A DNA stretch of 11,817 nucleotides, taken from the NCBI GenBank assembly GCA_032353305.1, contig JAUCNG010365818.1, positions 1-11,817 on the forward strand. The letters run 5' to 3'. The notes under the pieces were generated by a model that was not told where the DNA came from, ran no database searches, and saw only the letters and a list, made by a program, of their open reading frames with translations. The translations under genes and the position numbers were made by a program. Positions 8,101 to 11,817 of this stretch are shown here, in pieces. The stretch's first letter is position 1. Each line of letters begins with the position of its first letter. This stretch comes from Cephalothrix spiralis. Taxonomy: Eukaryota; Nemertea; Palaeonemertea; Archinemertea; Cephalotrichidae.

Positions 8101-8936
8101 TCTATAATATATGAGACCTAAAATTATTCTAAAGACCGATTTTAATTTTGTTCAAACTGAGAATTAAGTAAAAAGGTTTTTTTGCCAAAACTTTTATATA
8201 TTGCTCCTTCTTGCATTTAGATTTGATATCATTCTACATTAGTATAGTGTGCCCAAAATTTAGACAGTATCCACAATTATTATAAACCCTATTCATGAAG
8301 GGCCAGTGCCGCCGAGAAGGGGTTAACCGGCCCGCAGGGGCCCTTGGCCTGTACAAAATGTATATTGACGTACATATATCTCTTTTATTTAATACCTGTA
8401 GGTGGCTGGTTTTGCTCCTTTAGAAATAGGGTTTAGCTTATCGAATGTATATTTGGGAACTAGTTTTGTTGTCAGAAAAAAATTAAATGTTTAAATATTA
8501 TTTCACAAAAAAAATGAAACTTAAATTTTTCTTGTTTTTTTAAAAACATTCCTCATTTTGCCCTCTTCATAAAATTTCTAAAAAAATTCCTATAGTTTTA
8601 CCCTTTTTAAAGGTCACAACCAAAACCTTACATTGTAATTAAGGTACTAAATGACTAACTAGAGATAATGCCGATAACGTGTAAATTGGGTTTATGATGT
8701 CGCATCTGTAAGGCTCGGTTTCTGCTCTATTAGATAACTGTAATGTGTCTTTTTTTTCTCGTTATGAATATTATCAGTTTCAAAAGTGAACGTGTACTAC
8801 TATATGTAATTTGGCTGAGCTTGGTTATGTGTGTGTTATTATCAACACTAATAAGTGATATTGGTTTTGTTCATTATCAATAAATCCCCATAATCTTTTT
8901 AAATGTTGTATTTTTATGTAATTGAATCTTTAACAG
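5122..8936. other. Long AT-rich region with no supportable gene
   Basis: Several open frames of 60-80 codons occur (for example 6190-6384 and around 6700-6897), but none shows a recognisable domain and all are within chance expectation for DNA of this length. A pyrimidine-rich tract ending in ACAG at 6464 resembles a splice acceptor, without a convincing exon after it. A perfect 14-bp palindrome TGTCTCATGAGACA lies at 5145-5158. AATAAA hexamers cluster at 5379-5590. Small hairpins occur at 7622-7647 and 7653-7676. A GC-rich patch lies at 8298-8350 and is listed separately. Confidence 0.5.
8298..8350. other. GC-rich island with hairpin potential
   Basis: About two-thirds of this 53-base patch is G or C, in a region that is otherwise roughly 30% GC. 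AAGGGCC (8298-8304) pairs with GGCCCTT (8339-8345), enclosing GGTTAACC (8321-8328, perfect palindrome). The preceding AACCCTATTCATGAAG (8285-8300) recurs with one mismatch at 10515-10530. Origin unknown; a fragment of an older repeat is the simplest explanation. Confidence 0.4.
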
Positions 8937-9012
8937 TATACAGCGTGTCCCAATAAAATTTATAACAGCCTAATGACATAATATTGTGACTCAATTACAG
9001 GCCTCACAGTTC

Positions 9013-9120
9013 TCCTAAAATTTTAGGATATTCTAAAATAAGATCATTTATCCTAAAATCTCCTAAAATATGACCATTTCTCCTAAAATCTCATGAAATC
9101 CTATTATTTCTCATAAAATT
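9013..9120 (+). repeat. Left subterminal 10-bp motif array
   Basis: The array starts with the 16-bp perfect palindrome TCCTAAAATTTTAGGA (9013-9028). From 9051 to 9120 the sequence then falls into seven consecutive 10-base units. Five are TCCTAAAATC or close variants (9051, 9061, 9081, 9091, 9111); two (9071, 9101) are diverged but keep the register and the TTTC ending. Confidence 0.75.
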
Positions 9121-9328
9121 GGATGAAAATGGCTTGAAAAGTGTTAAAAAAATTCTTGCCTTAATTGATCTTAATTTAGTTGTGCAAAGACGCGGGACAA
9201 AAATTGAAAACTTATTATGGTTATAGAGTCTCTTAATTAATTGTGTGCAAAGATTATATTGATTTATTGAAAAGCAAAAACATTTTGTTTGTAGTAAAGG
9301 AAAGTTACTAGAAAATCCACTCATATTA

Positions 9329-9378
9329 TCATAAAATCTCATAAATTGCTAGAAAATCTCATAAAATATTGCTCAAAA
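9329..9378 (+). repeat. Right subterminal 10-bp motif array
   Basis: Consecutive 10-base units run TCATAAAATC, TCATAAATTG, CTAGAAAATC and TCATAAAATA from 9329 to 9368, followed by looser units (CTCAAAAATC, TCCTAAAAGC). They lie in the same orientation as the left array, so the arrays are direct, not inverted, relative to the ends. Confidence 0.7.
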
Positions 9379-10025
9379 ATCTCCTAAAAGCTCCTTAAAT
9401 TGAGATACCAAAAATGACTGTGAGGCCTGCAATTATGAATATTTGAATAATTGCATGGTCTACTCTCGCGAATAAAACAAATTTGGTGCAGAACGGTTCA
9501 TAACTAAGGGAGCTACGATGATTCTCCCGAAAAACCTCTGGTCTCACACATTAAATCCCACACTAAATTCAGAGAATGCTATTTTCAATCACTCTAAAAA
9601 ATTAATATCTTTGTCTTTTGACTCTATCTGACGGAAGCGTCGTGACGTCACGAATGTAATCGCAGCCTAAAGATCATTTGTTAATGGTAACGTTAAAAGG
9701 GAATATTTTCAGTTCATTTCAATTTTTAATAAAAGGGAGAAAGTACATTTCAACTTCTAAAAAATTAAAAGGTCCTAGAAAATTCACTTTTTTCTTCCCC
9801 AGACAGGACGTTCATTTATAATAGGTTTTACCGCCTTTTTGGTCTTTTGGGGAAATTGTAGCTCAGTAAATGTTGTTATTAGACTGATTTGCATCAAATA
9901 TATGTTATTTGAAAGAGAAGACCATGATCTCTTTAGTGATCACTCGCAGCGATATGCTCAATTCATAATTAAGTCACAATATGACCTCATCGGGCTGTTT
10001 TCCATATATTTGGACACCCTGTATA

Positions 10026-11561
10026 TCCTAATAATAGAAATGAACGCCATTTCCTTGGGACAAAATGTGATTTCATATCAAATTCGGAAAATGACTTGAA
10101 AGTTGTGCATTGTCTCCAAAACGTTACTAATATTCCCGAGTCGAGTATATCTGGAAGTTTCCTTCCTCAGTTTATGACCATATTCCACTAAACTGATAAG
10201 ATGAACCAAGGTAAAGTCTTAGATTGAGTATACCCAGATAGTGCAATTAGAGGAGTCGTTCGTCCGATTAGATGTTTTAATACGGAGATTGCTGTGCAAG
10301 TTGCATGTTTAGTTGCACAAAAATCGTTGGCAAGTCCTTTTGAAATTAGTCCAACCTGTGCAATTGCATCTGTATTTAAAGACCGGGACCAGGTACCGAA
10401 AAAAGAAACTTTTTTTTCTAATTATATAAATAATTCTTGTTGCGTTTAGTTCCAGTCTTTGACGAAAGGGGAATCTTTATGGTAATATTAGTCGATTGCT
10501 ATAAAGTTTTTCTTAACCCTATTCCTGAAGTTGGGAGATTCTCTTTTGGTGGCCTAATCTCGAGTGTGACCAGTATGCTTCTGTAGTCTTATCATTTTTT
10601 TGAGGGGGCCTTATCGAGACTGCGACATTGTCTCCGGCCTGCCTTGGATGGTATTGAAAGACATATGGCCGGGGAAATAACCTGAAAACGTGAAATCACA
10701 ATAATTCAAAGAAGTGCGAAAACCGGCCTTTTTTGTCTTAAAATATCGATTACTCAAATTGTCTAAATATATGTTGTTTGGCAGAATCTATTTAGTTGGG
10801 GTAAAAGTTTCAGCTCGATATACTATTTAATTAAGTTCTGTCATTTTGAGGTTAATGGCAATGCGTTTGACTGTTTTTTAGTACACAAGAGATACGTAGC
10901 AAAATTTCTGAGCGAATATAAAGAGCGACTGTTCAAAAACTACTCATAGGAACAAAAGTGTCTATCTACCCTTTGCTCTTAGGTATAGGCTTTTTCGTCG
11001 AAATTCTGCCGAAGTTTCAGACAGATACTCGTAATAGAAGTCCTGTCAATTTTGGTTTGAAATAGTTTACAGGAAATTGACTGGTTCCCTGATTCAACAA
11101 TATTCAAAACCCTGAGACAAAAACAAATCTTAGAATTAACTGGAATTAAGGCAATATAAAATAAATGGATTTTTTCTCTCTCAATTTTGAACCACAAAAT
11201 GAAAAATGGGTCATGATGCCCCGGAACAAGCTTTTGAAAAAATTGCCCTTGAAAGTAGGGTGTAATGTAAGAAAAATATCTCATTTAAATAGGAATATCA
11301 TTTATTCATCATATTTACATATACAAGTTTTTAAATATTTAACAAGTTTATTATTTGTATGGCACGAATTAATATAACTGTTCATCTCTACAAAATGCAT
11401 TTCTAAAAAATCCCAATTTGGCAAGATAATTAATCCGTGAAAATGCATAAAATGAATCTGATTTCATTGTTTAATACTTTTTTATTCAAAAAGAGACAAT
11501 ATTTGAACTTTATGAACACTACGAACTTAAAATATGACTAGAAACTCATCGTACCATAAAA
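10026..11561. other. AT-rich region with no supportable gene
   Basis: The longest open frame here is 101 codons on the - strand (10979-11284). It is rich in Phe/Ile/Lys/Ser as expected from AT-rich non-coding DNA and matches no family I know. Less AT-rich segments at 10240-10400 and 10505-10700 contain no recognisable gene or RNA. AGTTTCAG-type motifs near 10808 and 11015 resemble non-coding parts of old transposons, but no boundaries were found. Confidence 0.45.
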
Positions 11562-11563
11562 CT

Positions 11564-11626
11564 TCTCGCGAGAACACATAGAATATTACGAGATATCGCG
11601 AGAACACATAAAATATCACGCGATCT
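11564..11626. repeat. Two 30-bp tandem units with CGCGA palindromes
   Basis: CGCGAGAACACATA occurs at 11567-11580 and 11597-11610, an exact spacing of 30. The intervening parts match as GAATATTACGAGAT versus AAATATCACGCGAT. The first unit contains the perfect palindrome TCTCGCGAGA (11564-11573); the second has TATCGCGAGA (11594-11603). Confidence 0.8.
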
Positions 11627-11636
11627 CGTGACGTCA
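11564..11636. promoter_or_regulatory. Candidate regulatory cluster: TCTCGCGAGA plus CRE
   Basis: TCTCGCGAGA is the palindromic element recognised by BANP in CpG-rich animal promoters. Here one perfect and one near-perfect copy are followed by CTCG and the CRE octamer TGACGTCA (11629-11636), which is bound by CREB/ATF-type bZIP factors. The patch is CpG-rich against an AT-rich background, and no gene in the window lies next to it, so any target would be beyond the right edge. Whether the palindrome works this way outside vertebrates is an assumption. Confidence 0.35.
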
Positions 11637-11817
11637 TAACAATAAAAATGTACATAAATTTCATTTCTCCGCATAACGGAACGCAAACTTTTTGGATTTG
11701 ACAAAAATTAATTTTCGATTTCATTTTCTACTCGAGCAAGTTAATTCCAGTAGTAAAATTTTCTGAAAGTTAAACGGCTCAAAAATATTGTGACCAGGTG
11801 TTAGAATTTCGATCACA
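11637..11817. other. Right edge, nothing recognised
   Basis: AT-rich sequence with no open frame, repeat or RNA gene that I can support. Confidence 0.5.

Larger units (their letters stand above)
8998..9429. mobile_element. 432-bp DNA transposon nested in copy 2, 13-bp perfect TIRs, 6-bp TSD
   Basis: The termini CAGGCCTCACAGT (8998-9010) and ACTGTGAGGCCTG (9417-9429) are perfect inverted repeats. The host sequence CAATTA is duplicated directly at 8992-8997 and 9430-9435. In copy 1 of the host family the corresponding site is single and reads TAATTA, which confirms the insertion and its exact boundaries. Both subterminal regions hold arrays of a 10-bp motif of the form TCMTAAAATC in one orientation. 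CAGG ends and subterminal motifs suggest a hAT-like element, but hAT duplications are normally 8 bp. No transposase is encoded; the longest internal frame (83 codons, - strand) is unrecognisable. Confidence 0.9.
8939..10023 (-). mobile_element. 1085-bp non-autonomous Tc1/mariner-type element, copy 2 (inverted, interrupted)
   Basis: This is the same family as 4579-5119 but in the opposite orientation. The ends are TACAGCGTGTCC (8939) and GGACACCCTGTA (to 10023), flanked by TA at 8937-8938 and 10024-10025. Its right 120 bases, read as complement, align closely with the left part of copy 1, including GATCATGGTCTTCTCTTTCAA. Internal matches include GGTCTCA near CTCCCGAAAA, and the AATCACTCTAAA segment. 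The copy carries internal sequence that copy 1 lacks (about 9620-9720, with a CRE octamer at 9643-9650) and is split near its left end by the element at 8998-9429. Without that insert and the duplicated target it would be about 647 bp. No transposase is encoded. Confidence 0.87.

Noticed and set aside
8243-8262. TATAGTGTGCCCAAAATTTA, similar to the TACAGGGTGTCC transposon end
   Set aside because: Several mismatches, no partner end and no target duplication; too weak to call a solo end.
9839-10099. 86-codon + strand open frame
   Set aside because: It runs across the right end of transposon copy 2 into flanking DNA, so it cannot be a conserved gene.
10979-11284. 101-codon - strand open frame
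   Set aside because: Phe/Ile/Lys/Ser-rich with no motif, no signal or membrane pattern that holds up, and no conserved neighbours; treated as chance.
1-11817. CRISPR array, bacterial operon or phage module
   Set aside because: No regularly spaced direct repeats with spacers, no ribosome-binding-site-led gene runs, and clear eukaryotic splice signals instead.

Overview
The window looks like AT-rich, gene-poor nuclear DNA from an invertebrate animal. The reasons are one spliced exon of a conserved animal gene, one long open frame with a strong Kozak start, several non-autonomous DNA transposons, and no bacterial gene packing. I cannot fix the phylum from the sequence. Two genes are supported, both on the + strand.

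Layout. Bases 1-792 are intronic or intergenic AT-rich DNA with short iterated G-rich motifs. Bases 793-886 are an exon carrying the C-terminal end of a ZNF706-like small zinc-finger protein: a clean polypyrimidine acceptor before it, and a consensus donor four bases after its stop codon. A 342-bp foldback element follows at 1091-1432, then a palindrome-rich patch and AT-rich DNA up to about 2.9 kb. Bases 2904-4331 are an uninterrupted 475-codon gene for an atypical alpha-kinase. Its N-terminus fits the myristoylation signal. Its C-terminal half is a charged, low-complexity tail containing a basic, Ser/Phe-rich block that resembles the MARCKS effector domain. I do not recall this combination being described.

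The rest, 4.3-11.8 kb, has no gene I can support. It is dominated by two inverted copies of one TA-flanked transposon family (4579-5119 and 8939-10023). The second copy is interrupted by a different element (8998-9429) with perfect 13-bp terminal inverted repeats, a 6-bp target duplication and internal arrays of a 10-bp motif. Near the right edge, a 30-bp tandem repeat carrying TCTCGCGAGA sits beside a CRE octamer, which could be promoter DNA for a gene beyond the window.

The two genes show no evident functional link. The main point of interest is the kinase. Its architecture suggests a membrane-tethered enzyme, or a pseudo-enzyme, controlled by an electrostatic switch. The normally invariant Asp of the (T)DP motif reads Asn.
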